Part shown: piece by piece, positions 1 to 9,255 of the stretch
How positions within the stretch are numbered: position 1 is the first letter of the stretch
Layout: every line of letters starts with the position of its first letter
NCBI RefSeq assembly: GCF_001026905.1
Contig: NZ_LAQL01000005.1
Coordinates: 124,001 to 188,000, forward strand
Length of the DNA: 64,000 bases
Reading direction: 5' to 3'
Origin: Kiloniella spongiae
Lineage (GTDB): Bacteria > Pseudomonadota > Alphaproteobacteria > Kiloniellales > Kiloniellaceae
Program-made: the position numbers and the translations under genes
The notes under the pieces: model-generated
Database searches by the model: none
What the model was told of the DNA's origin: nothing
The model's input: the letters and a program-made list of their open reading frames with translations, nothing else

Positions 1-516
1 TCAGAGAATGTATTTTGCAAGTGGGGACGGCTCTATCAGTTGTTCAGTTTCGATAATAGACCCAAGGATCATATTTACATTCTGACCATCAGCAGCCAGC
101 GGTAAAAGTAAACGCTTGTATAGCCGATAGTCTCTATCTTCTATTCCCCAAGTCACTTCACTAAAATGTGGGCTTCCTGTTTCGACCACAGCTTCAAATG
201 CCTTTTGGACAATTTTCAGTTGTTCACCAGCGAATAGATCGTGAATAAATTTCCCTGTGCAATCTTTACCAATTATTTCAGTCATAATTGATCCCCATAA
301 CCGATACTGGAATTGCTTTTCAGTTCCTATGAAATGTACATCAACCAATGCAATTCGCCCCAACAGGTCCGTTATATCAACAGGGTTAATATGCTGACGG
401 CCAGGGAGCATTCTGTTGCTGGGGGTAACAGAATGCCAATAATCATGAAGACGACAAAAACTTTCTTCTGCCGCCGCTTTTTTTGGGAGTTTTTTTCCCC
501 TGATTATATCTATCAA
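1..516 (-). CDS. PAS domain protein (PAS_5-like)
   Basis: Small soluble protein of 171 residues with the layout of the alphaproteobacterial PAS_5 family: a conserved start around residues 18-40 (LHDYWHSV, then RMLPGR), followed by a PAS-like fold with an I-G-KDCTG segment near residue 83 and an E-x-x-WG motif near residue 120. Such proteins are presumed small-molecule or redox sensors without an output domain, so the role here is unknown. The start is TTG. The codon just before it is an in-frame TAG, and a GGATGAG ribosome site precedes it, so no earlier start is possible. The stop is complete at the very edge of the window. It has no operon partner in view. Confidence 0.7.
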   Translation of the reverse strand: MIDIIRGKKLPKKAAAEESFCRLHDYWHSVTPSNRMLPGRQHINPVDITDLLGRIALVDVHFIGTEKQFQYRLWGSIMTEIIGKDCTGKFIHDLFAGEQLKIVQKAFEAVVETGSPHFSEVTWGIEDRDYRLYKRLLLPLAADGQNVNMILGSIIETEQLIEPSPLAKYIL

Positions 517-659
517 CTATCTCATCCAATAAGACAGAAGTAACCCCGCCACTTGTATAACATAATAAACCCTAAGAATTACTTACTTTTTAGATGTGCT
601 TATCGAGCTACACAGATTTGTGATTTCAAATAGTGCATAAATCTATTCAAAATAAAAAA

Positions 660-1223
660 ATGCGGATACAAAATTTATTATTATTGCTCTTTATGACTGC
701 ATTACCCCTCTCTTTTGGGAATAGCACTAAAGCTGATCAGAAAGATGGGCGATTACCAGTACTGTTTGATAATCTTCTTACCGCACCGCCCGGCCCCTAT
801 AGCATCATTATTGAAAGTAAAATTTGGGTAATTTGGCTGGAGAGCTCAGACAAAAAAATCACCGAACTGATGGCACAAGCATCAAGAGCAACACAAAACA
901 AAAAATACACTGAAGCTCTGAATTATTACACTGAGGTCATACAACATAACCCGAACTATGCTGAAGGATGGAACAAACGTGCTCTTGTCAACTACCTGAC
1001 CGGGAATTACGATAAATCCTTGTCAGATATCAACAGAACCCTAACTTTAGAACCAAGACATTTTGGCGCAATTTCAGGGCAAGGGTTGATATATTCAGCC
1101 CAAAAGAAATGGGTTCTTGCAAAAAAATCCTTCGAAAGCGCGTTACTCATACACCCCAATATGCAAGGCCCCAGATTAAACTTGAAAATATTAAATCGTC
1201 AAAATTTTGAAGAAGAGATTTAG
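660..1223 (+). CDS. Secreted tetratricopeptide repeat (TPR) protein
   Basis: About 187 residues. The N-terminus (MRIQNLLLLLF and on) is a clear signal peptide, so the protein is probably periplasmic. The second half carries TPR units: A-x-x-Y-T-EAL-NYYTEVIQHNPNYAEGW, then ALVNYLTGNYDKSLSDI with L-EP, then a third weaker repeat. TPRs mediate protein-protein contact, and no catalytic motif is seen. A GTG codon at 633 would add nine residues (MHKSIQNKK). I prefer the ATG at 660 because it starts directly at the signal peptide, but neither start has a good ribosome site. The gene ends 5 bp from the convergent prepilin peptidase gene. The partner is unknown. Confidence 0.7.
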   Translation: MRIQNLLLLLFMTALPLSFGNSTKADQKDGRLPVLFDNLLTAPPGPYSIIIESKIWVIWLESSDKKITELMAQASRATQNKKYTEALNYYTEVIQHNPNYAEGWNKRALVNYLTGNYDKSLSDINRTLTLEPRHFGAISGQGLIYSAQKKWVLAKKSFESALLIHPNMQGPRLNLKILNRQNFEEEI

Positions 1224-1228
1224 CTTAA

Positions 1229-1732
1229 TTACGTACCCCAGAATGGTAACTGATCAAAAACAATCAAAACGGCACCACCAATAGAAACGCCATAAGGCAC
1301 CCCTCCGTTACGTTGCAACCACTCAGGCAAAATAATGTTAAATCTTGCCAAAAGAAATTCTATTTGCGGTGCCACTTTTCTTAACACCAAAATAAATACA
1401 ACCTGTAACCCACCAACTAAAGACATGATCAAGACAAAAGCCGGTAACAGATCCAGCCCGGTCCAAAGAGCAAGGCTCGCCATGAATTTCACATCCCCGC
1501 CCCCTAAAATTCTAAAGGTAAAAAGAAGCATTCCAGTGATAAGAACCACCCCGAAAGAAATCAGATGATCAAAAAAAGGGGTCGGCATATTACTGCCGAG
1601 ATAGGCGACAGGAAAAAGCAAAATGACAGCTAAAGACAAAACATTGGGGATCCGCATTTGAATGAGATCCATCAGCATAGCCAAAACAACGAATGCAACA
1701 AAAACAATCTTGGTTATAAACAATGGATCCAT
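1229..1732 (-). CDS. cpaA: Prepilin peptidase, CpaA/TadV type (A24 family)
   Basis: Integral membrane aspartic protease that cleaves the leader of Flp/Tad-type prepilins. The two catalytic aspartates are visible in family context: the D of MDLIQMRIPN near the N-terminus and the D of the GGGDVK motif in the middle. About five hydrophobic segments surround them, and the length (167 residues) fits the short CpaA/TadV type, which lacks the methyltransferase domain of PilD. I start at the ATG at 1732, which has a GAGG ribosome site six bases upstream; a TTG at 1759 would add nine residues. No pilin or other tad gene is in the window, so it is an orphan here. Confidence 0.85.
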   Translation of the reverse strand: MDPLFITKIVFVAFVVLAMLMDLIQMRIPNVLSLAVILLFPVAYLGSNMPTPFFDHLISFGVVLITGMLLFTFRILGGGDVKFMASLALWTGLDLLPAFVLIMSLVGGLQVVFILVLRKVAPQIEFLLARFNIILPEWLQRNGGVPYGVSIGGAVLIVFDQLPFWGT

Positions 1733-1856
1733 AAATGCCTCGAAAAGAAATACATGCAATTTGTTGGATCAATAAAAAATGTCCGCCAATAAGCCTTATA
1801 TAATCAGCACAGGAGAGTAAATTCATAGTTAAAATAATATAATCTTTTGAATTTTT

Positions 1857-1908
1857 TTAAGCATATTTAATTTTAATTGAACGTCCAATTAAAATTAAAT
1901 ATGCTTAA
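1857..1908. promoter_or_regulatory. 52-bp palindrome, probable BetI operator
   Basis: Two 23-bp arms are perfect reverse complements around the centre AACGTC, so only one base pair is mismatched across 52 bp. The core reads TTGAACGTCCAA, which resembles the TTGAACGTTCAA dyads described for BetI sites. It lies 33 bp upstream of betI, where an autoregulatory operator is expected. The very AT-rich arms could also form a cruciform or an RNA hairpin. The palindrome is seen directly; the BetI assignment is inference. Confidence 0.6.
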
Positions 1909-1940
1909 GCTGGAATTTTCAACAAACGAGACCAAGAACA

Positions 1941-2531
1941 ATGCCCAAAGTGGGAATGGAAGCCATACGAAGAAAGCAACTTATCGAAGCAACCATCTCC
2001 TCTATTCATGAGCGAGGGTATTCTGATACTACCATAAGATTGATTAGCCAAAAAGCTGGAGTTTCAACTGGCATTGTTCATCATTACTTCAAAGACAAAG
2101 ACGATCTGCTTAGGGCGACAATGCAAAGCATGCTATCAGATCTAAGACTTTCCGTTTTAAAGTATTTGGAACCGGCAACAACGCCAAAAGAAAAGATAGA
2201 AGCACTGATATCAGCTTATCTTGATGCCTATTTATTCGAACCCGAGACGGTTTCAGCCTGGTTGGCATTTTGGGCTCATGTACCACACTCAAAAGATATG
2301 TCCCGCTTACAAAACATCTATGAAAAACGCCAAATCAGTACCTTCAAGCATATCTTCAAGAAACTGCTTCGCCCTGAAGATGTTGAAAGTGCATCCTTGG
2401 GACTGGTTGCATTAATTGATGGTCTGTGGGTCAGGACTTCTTTGCAGGATAATGCGAAGGGCCGGGAACGAGCACGAACAGTTGCGCTTAATTACCTGGA
2501 AATGCTGCTACAAAAAGAAAACAAAGAGTAA
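1941..2531 (+). CDS. betI: Transcriptional repressor BetI (TetR family)
   Basis: TetR-family regulator of 196 residues, the normal BetI length. In characterised bacteria BetI represses glycine betaine synthesis genes and responds to choline. The N-terminal helix-turn-helix (about residues 8-57: QLIEATISSIHERGYSDTTI, then GVSTGIVHHYF and KDKDDLL) and the C-terminal part with WLAFWAHVPHS and LIDGLW are typical of BetI. The gene precedes betA by 79 bp on the same strand and follows a near-perfect 52-bp palindrome, which fits autoregulation. The ATG at 1941 gives the standard MPKVGMEAIRRKQL start. Confidence 0.9.
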   Translation: MPKVGMEAIRRKQLIEATISSIHERGYSDTTIRLISQKAGVSTGIVHHYFKDKDDLLRATMQSMLSDLRLSVLKYLEPATTPKEKIEALISAYLDAYLFEPETVSAWLAFWAHVPHSKDMSRLQNIYEKRQISTFKHIFKKLLRPEDVESASLGLVALIDGLWVRTSLQDNAKGRERARTVALNYLEMLLQKENKE

Positions 2532-2610
2532 TATTTTAGGGCATAGCCCTTTGAATTAAGAATAACAAATAAGAGGATATAAATCCTTTTGATGACTGGA
2601 GTTATTTACA

Positions 2611-4275
2611 ATGTCGAACGATACCTTTGACTATATCATTGTCGGTGCCGGATCAGCGGGTTGTGTCCTTGCCAATCGCTTAAGCGCAGATCCCGACAAC
2701 TCTGTGTTGCTGATTGAGGCTGGTGGAAGTGATAGCTCTATCTTCATTCAAATGCCCACCGCATTGTCCATCCCAATGAATATGCAACGGTATAACTGGG
2801 ATTTTGAGTCCCAACCAGAACCCTATATGGACAACAGACGCCTACATTGCCCAAGGGGTAAAGTACTCGGTGGCTCATCCTCCATTAACGGCATGGTGTA
2901 CGTTCGCGGCCATGCCTGTGATTTTGACGAGTGGGAAGAGCACGGCGCTACAGGTTGGGGGTATAAAAACTGTCTTCCCTATTTCCAACGGGCAGAAACC
3001 TGGAAGGGTAACAGGGATCAATATCGCGGCAACGATGGTCCTCTAGCCACCTGTAATGGCAACGAGATGAAAAACCCGCTTTACGAAGCTTTTATCAAAG
3101 CGGGTGAAGAAGCAGGTTATGGCCCAACGGAAGACTACAATGGCTACCGTCAGGAAGGTTTTGGGCCGATGCATATGACGGTAAAAGATGGTGTACGCTG
3201 GTCAACAGCAAACGCCTATCTCAAGCCCGTTATTAAGCGCCCAAACCTGAAAGTCATTTCAAACGCCCTCTCTAAACGCATTATTATGGATGGCAAAAAA
3301 GCAATCGGCATCGAAATAGAAGTCGGTGGTGTTAGCCAAACGATTAAAGCTTCGACCGAAGTCATCCTTTCATCAGGCTCGGTCGGCTCCCCTCAGCTTC
3401 TACAGCTTTCAGGCATTGGCCCATCGGATGTGCTGAAAAAAGCAGGTGTTGATGTTGTTCACGACCTTCCCGGCGTTGGTGAGAATCTGCAAGATCATCT
3501 GGAAGTGTATTTCCAGTTCCGCTGTAAAGAACCCATCACCCTGAACGGTAAACTGGATCTTTGGAACAAGTTTTTAATAGGCGCGCGCTGGATGCTGTTC
3601 AAAGATGGTCTCGGCGCAACAAACCACTTTGAATCCTGTGCCTTTATTCGATCAAAAGCAGGATTAAAATGGCCAGATATCCAATATCATTTCTTACCCG
3701 CAGCCATGCGATATGATGGTCAGGCTGCGTTTGACGGTCATGGCATCCAGGTACATGTTGGCCCGAACAAACCCAAGAGCCGCGGCCATATACGGATCAA
3801 GTCTGGTGATGTAAATGACAAACCGGAAATCCTGTTCAATTACAACGCGCATGAAGATGACCGGGAAGCTTTCAGAGCCTGTATCCGCCTGAGCCGTGAA
3901 ATCATGGAACAGCCATCCATGGCCTCCTACTGTGAAGATGAAATTCAGCCCGGTGCTGCCCTGCAATCTGACGAAGAGCTCGACGCATGGATCAGACAGA
4001 ACGCCGAGAGCGCCTATCATCCTTCCTGTACTTGTAAAATCGGAGCTGATAACGATCCGATGGCTGTCCTGGACAACGAGTGTAAAGTACGCGGTATTGA
4101 AAATTTACGCGTTGTGGATAGCTCTGTCTTCCCGACGATCACAAACGGGAACCTTAATGCTCCGACTATCATGGTAGCAGAAAAAGCAGCGGACATTATC
4201 TTGGGCAACAATCCTTTGCCTGCATCAAATGCACCGACTTGGATACATCCTGAATGGGAGACTAAGCAGAGATAA
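2611..4275 (+). CDS. betA: Choline dehydrogenase BetA (GMC oxidoreductase)
   Basis: FAD-dependent, membrane-associated oxidation of choline to betaine aldehyde (and further to betaine), giving the osmoprotectant glycine betaine. The dinucleotide motif GAGSAG is at residues 12-17 and the adenine-binding glutamate near residue 36. The GMC signature [18 protein letters not shown] follows, and the active-site histidine is H470 in [10 protein letters not shown], with the C-terminal [10 protein letters not shown] segment near N514. The length (554) is normal for BetA. A GGAG ribosome site lies nine bases before the ATG. It sits behind betI, but betB (betaine aldehyde dehydrogenase) and betC are absent from the window. 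The GMC family is broad, so another alcohol substrate is possible; betI makes choline likely. Confidence 0.9.
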   Translation: MSNDTFDYIIVGAGSAGCVLANRLSADPDNSVLLIEAGGSDSSIFIQMPTALSIPMNMQRYNWDFESQPEPYMDNRRLHCPRGKVLGGSSSINGMVYVRGHACDFDEWEEHGATGWGYKNCLPYFQRAETWKGNRDQYRGNDGPLATCNGNEMKNPLYEAFIKAGEEAGYGPTEDYNGYRQEGFGPMHMTVKDGVRWSTANAYLKPVIKRPNLKVISNALSKRIIMDGKKAIGIEIEVGGVSQTIKASTEVILSSGSVGSPQLLQLSGIGPSDVLKKAGVDVVHDLPGVGENLQDHLEVYFQFRCKEPITLNGKLDLWNKFLIGARWMLFKDGLGATNHFESCAFIRSKAGLKWPDIQYHFLPAAMRYDGQAAFDGHGIQVHVGPNKPKSRGHIRIKSGDVNDKPEILFNYNAHEDDREAFRACIRLSREIMEQPSMASYCEDEIQPGAALQSDEELDAWIRQNAESAYHPSCTCKIGADNDPMAVLDNECKVRGIENLRVVDSSVFPTITNGNLNAPTIMVAEKAADIILGNNPLPASNAPTWIHPEWETKQR

Positions 4276-4290
4276 GCATCTTAAATACCA

Positions 4291-4325
4291 AAGAAAAAGG
4301 CGGCCTGATGTGCCGCCTTTTTCTT
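4291..4325. terminator. Bidirectional terminator between betA and bioB
   Basis: Perfect 14-bp stem (AAGAAAAAGGCGGC and its complement) with a 7-base loop, lying between the convergent betA and bioB genes. A-rich and T-rich flanks on both sides give a U-tract in either direction. Confidence 0.9.
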
Positions 4326-4354
4326 GTGTTATCTTTTTTTGGGCACGTTAAGCC

Positions 4355-5503
4355 TTAAACACAGCCACAATCGGGTGAACCACAGCCCCGTGGCGCTTCA
4401 TGAAGATGCTCAACGACTGCGCCCTTTTGTTCTGTTTCCAAACCAAGACGAGCAAACAAAGCCATATCTTCATTTTCTTCCGGATTGGCAGTAGTCAAAA
4501 GCTTATCACCATAAAAGATTGAGTTAGCGCCCGCCATAAAGCACATGGCCTGCCCTTCATCCCCCAATGAACGACGCCCGGCAGACAGACGTACATAAGA
4601 CTTTGGCATCATCAAACGAGCAACGGCAACCGTTCGGATCATCTCGAAACTATCAATGCGCTGCATATCGCCAAAGGGCGTGCCTTTAACAGGCACCAGC
4701 ATGTTGATCGGTACAGACCCCGGGTGTTTCGGCAGGTTTGCAAGCGCCATCAACAAACCAACCCGATCTTTTCGTTCTTCCCCCATACCAATAATACCGC
4801 CGGAACAAACATTCAATCCGGCATCACGCACATTACCCAGAGTTTCAATACGATCTTCAAAAGATCGTGTCGTGATTACTTCGGGGTAATATTCGGGTGA
4901 TGTATCAATATTATGATTGTAGTAATCCAGGCCTGCTTCTTTCAAACTGTCAGCCTGATCTTTATTTAACATGCCCAGCGTCATGCAGGTTTCCATGCCC
5001 AGATCTTTAACAGCAGACACAATTTCGGATATCTTATCAATATCCCGGTCTTTTACATTGCGCCATGCAGCGCCCATGCAAAAACGACCAGATCCGTTTG
5101 CCTTGGCTTTTTTTGCATATTCAACAACCGTATCTTTGTCCATCAACTTACTGGCGCCTACGTCAGTTTTATAGCGCGAGGATTGCGAACAATATTTACA
5201 GTCTTCAGCACAACCACCTTCTTTGATGTTCAAAAGTGTAGAAAGTTGTACTTTATTCGGATCGAAGTACTTTCGGTGCATCGTCTGAGCACGGAACAGC
5301 AAATCCATCATTGGCAAATCATAAAGCGCTTCAATTTCTTCGCGGGTCCAATTATATCGAACATCCGCAGATGGTGTATCAGCGCTATTATTTGTATTGG
5401 CTTCATCAGAAGATGTCTCAACTGAAGAGATCGTCACACTATGTGGCGTTGCTTCCGGGGCCATAATATCAACTTCGTTTTCCATGATGGATTTCACTTC
5501 CAT
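4355..5503 (-). CDS. bioB: Biotin synthase BioB (radical SAM)
   Basis: Inserts sulfur into dethiobiotin to give biotin. The radical-SAM cysteines are in [13 protein letters not shown], binding the 4Fe-4S cluster. Further family segments are [30 protein letters not shown], and [12 protein letters not shown] near the C-terminus, where the arginine helps bind the 2Fe-2S cluster. The C-terminus ends in a Cys-rich CGSPDCGCV tail. The protein is longer than usual because about 50 acidic, Ser/Thr-rich residues precede the conserved [12 protein letters not shown] start. I place the start at the ATG at 5503, which has GAGA upstream; a TTG at 5548 and ATGs at 5485 and 5464 are alternatives. It is the last gene of the biotin operon, 160 bp after bioA, so it may also have its own promoter. 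Confidence 0.95.
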   Translation of the reverse strand: MEVKSIMENEVDIMAPEATPHSVTISSVETSSDEANTNNSADTPSADVRYNWTREEIEALYDLPMMDLLFRAQTMHRKYFDPNKVQLSTLLNIKEGGCAEDCKYCSQSSRYKTDVGASKLMDKDTVVEYAKKAKANGSGRFCMGAAWRNVKDRDIDKISEIVSAVKDLGMETCMTLGMLNKDQADSLKEAGLDYYNHNIDTSPEYYPEVITTRSFEDRIETLGNVRDAGLNVCSGGIIGMGEERKDRVGLLMALANLPKHPGSVPINMLVPVKGTPFGDMQRIDSFEMIRTVAVARLMMPKSYVRLSAGRRSLGDEGQAMCFMAGANSIFYGDKLLTTANPEENEDMALFARLGLETEQKGAVVEHLHEAPRGCGSPDCGCV

Positions 5504-5663
5504 ATTTTTCTCTGCCGCTGTTCTAGCCTGAGCCCGTCGTCTCGGCAAGTATCCAAGTCTTTTGTCAGCTTATTTATCTTACAACCAGTTTCGAACTATT
5601 GCCAAAAAGCGCCAACAAGATCTGCGAAAATACCTGTAACACTTTTGGCTTTTTCAAATACGA

Positions 5664-6983
5664 CTACGATAATGAGTTAAGCTCTTCCATTGCCAATGCC
5701 ATGGCTTTCCACGCATCATCTATCTGCTGATCGGAAATGACATAAGGTGGCAAAAGATAAAGCACATTACCAAGTGGACGGATTAACATATTCCGATCCC
5801 AGAACCATTTCTTTAATTCACCGCCAAGTGACGATGTATAGCCCCCATCATCCACAATCGCATCAAAGGCCCCGATCGTGCCCAGTATGCGATGGTGACG
5901 TGTCTGAGGCAGCGCACGGATATAATCCATCCCCTTGTGATGTGCGGCTTCAATACGCATGAAATTGTTCTGGGTTTCTGAACTTTGCAAAAGCTCGATA
6001 GATGCCAAAGCAGCCGCACATCCCAGAGGATTAGCTGTAAAGGAATGCCCATGACAAAAAGCTTTATCAAAGGTTTCACCTAAAAAGGATTCATAAAGAT
6101 GATCGGTAGCGACAGTCACTGACAAGGGCAAGAACCCGCCCGTTAGTCCTTTTGAGATACAAATAAGGTCTGGCGTCACACCAATCTTATCACAGGCAAA
6201 ATTAGCCCCTGTACGGCCAAACCCGGTCATCACCTCATCAAAGATCACCAGAATTCCCTGTGACTGGAGTTTCTGAACCACAGTCTTAATGAACTCGGGG
6301 CGCACCATACGCATCCCCCCTGCCCCTTGTACCAAGGGTTCAAGGATCATTGCGCAAATTTGCTTGCCGTATTTTTCCAGATGAAGATCAATCGCTTCAA
6401 TTGCAGCTGCTTCTTTTACCCCGATCTCATCATCATTTTCCCATGTATGCGGATAGGGCATAATATCAACAGAAAACAGTAGATCTTTCCAGGCATCAAA
6501 CATCTGTGAAGAGATACCCGCCGACATAGCCCCCACTGTATCCCCATGGTAAGCGCCATCAAAGGTCATAAAGCGTGTACGCTGTTCCTGCCCTGTATTA
6601 CGGCAATGCTGATAAGCGATTTTCATCGCTACTTCGACTGCTGTCGATCCATTATCAGAAAAGAAAACTCTGTTCAGATCCCCAGGTAAAAGCTTGCTAA
6701 GTTCTTTGGCTAATTTCACGGCAGGTTCATGTGTAAAACCAGCAAAAATTACTTGTTCCAGTTTGTTAGCCTGTTCGGCAATCGCATTGGCTACCTTGGG
6801 ATTTGCATGTCCAAAAACATTCACCCACCAGGACGAAATGTAATCTACAATTTCCCGCCCATCTTTTGTTCTCAGCAAAACACCTTGGGCAGAATCAATA
6901 ACCACAGGGTCAGGCGCAGTTTGAGCTTGCGTGAAAGGATGCCAGACGTGACGTTTATCCAGTTCAAGAAAGTTGTCAGTCAT
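5664..6983 (-). CDS. bioA: Adenosylmethionine-8-amino-7-oxononanoate aminotransferase BioA
   Basis: PLP-dependent enzyme that uses S-adenosylmethionine as amino donor to convert KAPA (8-amino-7-oxononanoate) to DAPA (7,8-diaminononanoate). The typical BioA start DKRHVWHPFTQAQ is present, as are SSWWVNVFGHANP, FFSDNGSTAVEVAMK, the cofactor aspartate in FDEVMTGFGRTG, and the PLP lysine in ISKGLTGGFLPL. I start at the ATG at 6983 because GAAGGGA lies eight bases upstream; a GTG at 6998 would add five residues. It is the fifth gene of the operon bioF to bioB, separated from bioD by 77 bp that hold an inverted repeat. Confidence 0.95.
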   Translation of the reverse strand: MTDNFLELDKRHVWHPFTQAQTAPDPVVIDSAQGVLLRTKDGREIVDYISSWWVNVFGHANPKVANAIAEQANKLEQVIFAGFTHEPAVKLAKELSKLLPGDLNRVFFSDNGSTAVEVAMKIAYQHCRNTGQEQRTRFMTFDGAYHGDTVGAMSAGISSQMFDAWKDLLFSVDIMPYPHTWENDDEIGVKEAAAIEAIDLHLEKYGKQICAMILEPLVQGAGGMRMVRPEFIKTVVQKLQSQGILVIFDEVMTGFGRTGANFACDKIGVTPDLICISKGLTGGFLPLSVTVATDHLYESFLGETFDKAFCHGHSFTANPLGCAAALASIELLQSSETQNNFMRIEAAHHKGMDYIRALPQTRHHRILGTIGAFDAIVDDGGYTSSLGGELKKWFWDRNMLIRPLGNVLYLLPPYVISDQQIDDAWKAMALAMEELNSLS

Positions 6984-7026
6984 TATTTTTCCCTTCACAC
7001 TTTTTATTATAATTTTTTATCACGAT

Positions 7027-7072
7027 AACCGTAATTGCAGTGATCTTCATTACAGCGTTATTAATTACGGTT
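7027..7072. repeat. Inverted repeat between bioD and bioA
   Basis: AACCGTAATT at 7027-7036 is matched by AATTACGGTT at 7063-7072, with 26 bases between. It overlaps the bioD stop codon and can fold in the bioD-bioA mRNA. It has no U-tract, so a processing or stabilising hairpin is more likely than a terminator. Its function is unknown. Confidence 0.45.
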
Positions 7073-7729
7073 TAGGCTCTCTGAAAAGCGCTGTAATCGA
7101 GGCATAAGCCCAACGATGGATTCAGCTGTTACACTCTCACATCTTGGAAGTTCAGCAACTACGGGGACCGTGCCATATTCTTCAATAGCTTCCCGATTAC
7201 CTCTATTTTCAGGCCCATTCATAATGACACCTGCCAAGGTTAATCCCCGACTTTTCAAGGCTTCAATTGTCAACAGTGTATGGTTGATTGTTCCCAACCC
7301 CGAACGTGCCACGATAACCACAGGCAAGTTAACTTTGACCATCAAATCAGTCATCATGAACTGATCATTCAGGGGAACCAAAGCCCCACCAGCCCCTTCG
7401 ACAATTAAGAATTCATCCTCAGAAATCGAAGGCAAATTAATGTTACTCAGATCAATCGTCTGCCCGACACGCCTTGCCGCTTCATGGGGAGACAAAGGGT
7501 CAGGGAAACTGTAAGAACAGGGATAGATACTGCGTTCTGCAATCCCGGTTAAGCGTTGAATTTCAGGTGTATCGTGATCCTGATCCGGCCCTGTTTGTAC
7601 AGGTTTCCAATAGGAAGCCGTTAAACTTTTAACCAACGCCGCAGACACAAAAGTTTTACCGACTTCAGTATCGGTACCAGTAACAAACAAACCATTTATA
7701 CTGGATTTTACACTCGAACTATCTTGCAT
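7061..7729 (-). CDS. bioD: Dethiobiotin synthetase BioD
   Basis: ATP-dependent closure of the ureido ring: DAPA plus CO2 gives dethiobiotin. The P-loop variant GTDTEVGKT is at residues 18-26. KPVQTG, which carries a substrate-binding lysine, and the EGAGGALVPL segment are standard BioD features. The length of 222 is normal. It lies between bioC and bioA in the operon, and the context leaves no doubt about the pathway. Confidence 0.95.
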   Translation of the reverse strand: MQDSSSVKSSINGLFVTGTDTEVGKTFVSAALVKSLTASYWKPVQTGPDQDHDTPEIQRLTGIAERSIYPCSYSFPDPLSPHEAARRVGQTIDLSNINLPSISEDEFLIVEGAGGALVPLNDQFMMTDLMVKVNLPVVIVARSGLGTINHTLLTIEALKSRGLTLAGVIMNGPENRGNREAIEEYGTVPVVAELPRCESVTAESIVGLMPRLQRFSESLNRN

Positions 7730-7771
7730 GCCTCACCGGGGATTAATCGTAATCTATCACAAAATGCTGTA

Positions 7772-8626
7772 TCAACGTTGATAATCTCTGTTGCACAGCA
7801 CAAAAAGCACATCATAATCAGCTTCTATGTGGTTGCCTGTAAAGTAATTTTCATATTTTTTTAATAGAGACCTTAGCTGCCCAACACTCAGGCGAGATCT
7901 GCCAACACGACTGGAGTGCGCCCCGATTTCTCGCAATGTTCCCAAGAAATCTAATCCATCTTTATGGCACTGCACAAATTTTTGCTGCGACGTCTCGATA
8001 TCTAACCCATTCAAACAACGATGATAAAAGGCTGCATCCGGGAATTCAGGGGCAAGTCTTTCGATACCCAATTCTTTCTGACACCTATGCCACAATCCGA
8101 AAGTTCCATACGAAAGTGTGCTAAAAGCAAGTGTTCCATTCGCACTCAAAAGACCACTTAACTTTGCCAGTGTCCCTTCCAGATCATGAAACCACTGAAA
8201 AGCCATATTAGAACAAATCAGATCAAATGGGCCGTCCAGATCCACAGCCTCACCATCCATTGCGTGGAAATTAACTTTCGAGAGATCAAGCGTGGGGGTA
8301 AACTCGGTAGAACTAAAGCTTGATCTGCATTCAGGATTTATAATTTCATCAGATAAAGAACTTTGGCATTTCGCTAACATGTCGGCAGAAATATCTGTAA
8401 CCCACCACTGTGCGTCTGGATAGAGCTTTAGCAACTCACGTGTTAGATACCCGGTTCCGCAGCCAATCTCTAAGATACGCAGCGTTTTTTTGTTCAGAAC
8501 GCTAGCAGCGATACGATCCGCCAACGCTTTTGCCGACTTTTGCTGAACTTCAGATTGAGTTTCGTAACTTTGCGCAGCCTCACCAAAACGGCGCGCTAAA
8601 TCTTTTTTCCAAGCAACTTCTATCAT
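7772..8626 (-). CDS. bioC: Malonyl-ACP O-methyltransferase BioC
   Basis: SAM-dependent methyltransferase that methylates malonyl-ACP so that fatty acid synthesis can build the pimeloyl chain. Motif I LEIGCGTG is at residues 52-59, and the acidic and post-I segments (WWVTDISADML, FDLICSNMAFQWF) match BioC. The N-terminus ARRFGEAAQSYETQSEVQ is the BioC-type start. The length of 284 is slightly long. Its ATG overlaps the stop of the BioH-like gene by four bases, so translational coupling is likely. A BioH-type esterase directly upstream supports a BioC-BioH route. Confidence 0.93.
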   Translation of the reverse strand: MIEVAWKKDLARRFGEAAQSYETQSEVQQKSAKALADRIAASVLNKKTLRILEIGCGTGYLTRELLKLYPDAQWWVTDISADMLAKCQSSLSDEIINPECRSSFSSTEFTPTLDLSKVNFHAMDGEAVDLDGPFDLICSNMAFQWFHDLEGTLAKLSGLLSANGTLAFSTLSYGTFGLWHRCQKELGIERLAPEFPDAAFYHRCLNGLDIETSQQKFVQCHKDGLDFLGTLREIGAHSSRVGRSRLSVGQLRSLLKKYENYFTGNHIEADYDVLFVLCNRDYQR

Positions 8627-9255
8627 AGATCCGCAATTGCCCGCTTAATGATAGAATGACACGCTTCAGGATCAGTTAGGGGCAACAGATGCCCCTTACC
8701 TTCTGTCCATTCTGAATTGCCTTTAAACAATTTAACAGTCATCGCCTCTGTAACAACCTGATCATCTTTATCCGCCAAGATATATGAACTCTCTTCGGCA
8801 AAATTCAAGCGTTGATCCTGATCTCGCAAGAAATTCAAACCCCAGGTAAGTTTATATAGGTCTGGCGTTCCTATCGTCGGGTAATCTGCCTTGCCATCAG
8901 GATCGCACAATTGATGAAATGACTTCAAAACGTCCTGAGGCGCTTTTGGGAGTTTGCGTAACATTCGCTCAATAACTCTGGGATGCACGCCTTCTGGAAA
9001 ATCATCACAGGCAGAAAAGCGGGTAAAACCATTTATAAAAACCGACTTTTCCCACGTAATATCATTCTGGGAAAGTAACCACTGACATCCCATAGAGTGC
9101 CCAACGACAATATCATAATGTCCCGCAGGGATATGTTCGGTTCCAGAAAAGCCCAAATCAACCAGATTACACGCTATATCGGCCCCCAATAACTCTACGA
9201 CGGATTGCCATATTGTCGGGCCATAGCCCCACCCATGTACCAATACAATCCGCAT
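8623..9255 (-). CDS. BioH-like alpha/beta hydrolase (probable pimeloyl-ACP methyl ester esterase)
   Basis: Alpha/beta-hydrolase of 210 residues. The oxyanion segment HGWG is at residues 7-10, the nucleophile S54 is in GHSMG, and the catalytic histidine H189 is in GKGHLLPL, with an acidic residue in the LADKDDQVV stretch. Its place between bioF and bioC, with overlaps at both ends (1 bp with bioF, 4 bp with bioC), points to removal of the methyl group from pimeloyl-ACP methyl ester, the job of BioH, BioG, BioK, BioJ or BioV in other bacteria. It is clearly shorter than BioH (about 256 residues) and lacks the GWSLGG form of the nucleophile elbow. Which named family it belongs to cannot be settled by eye, so no symbol is given. 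Confidence 0.8.
   Translation of the reverse strand: MRIVLVHGWGYGPTIWQSVVELLGADIACNLVDLGFSGTEHIPAGHYDIVVGHSMGCQWLLSQNDITWEKSVFINGFTRFSACDDFPEGVHPRVIERMLRKLPKAPQDVLKSFHQLCDPDGKADYPTIGTPDLYKLTWGLNFLRDQDQRLNFAEESSYILADKDDQVVTEAMTVKLFKGNSEWTEGKGHLLPLTDPEACHSIIKRAIADL

Noticed and set aside
5549-5663. BioR operator (TTATMKATAA-type) upstream of bioB
   Set aside because: Only loose partial matches such as TAAGATAAAT were found here, and none upstream of bioF or bioA.
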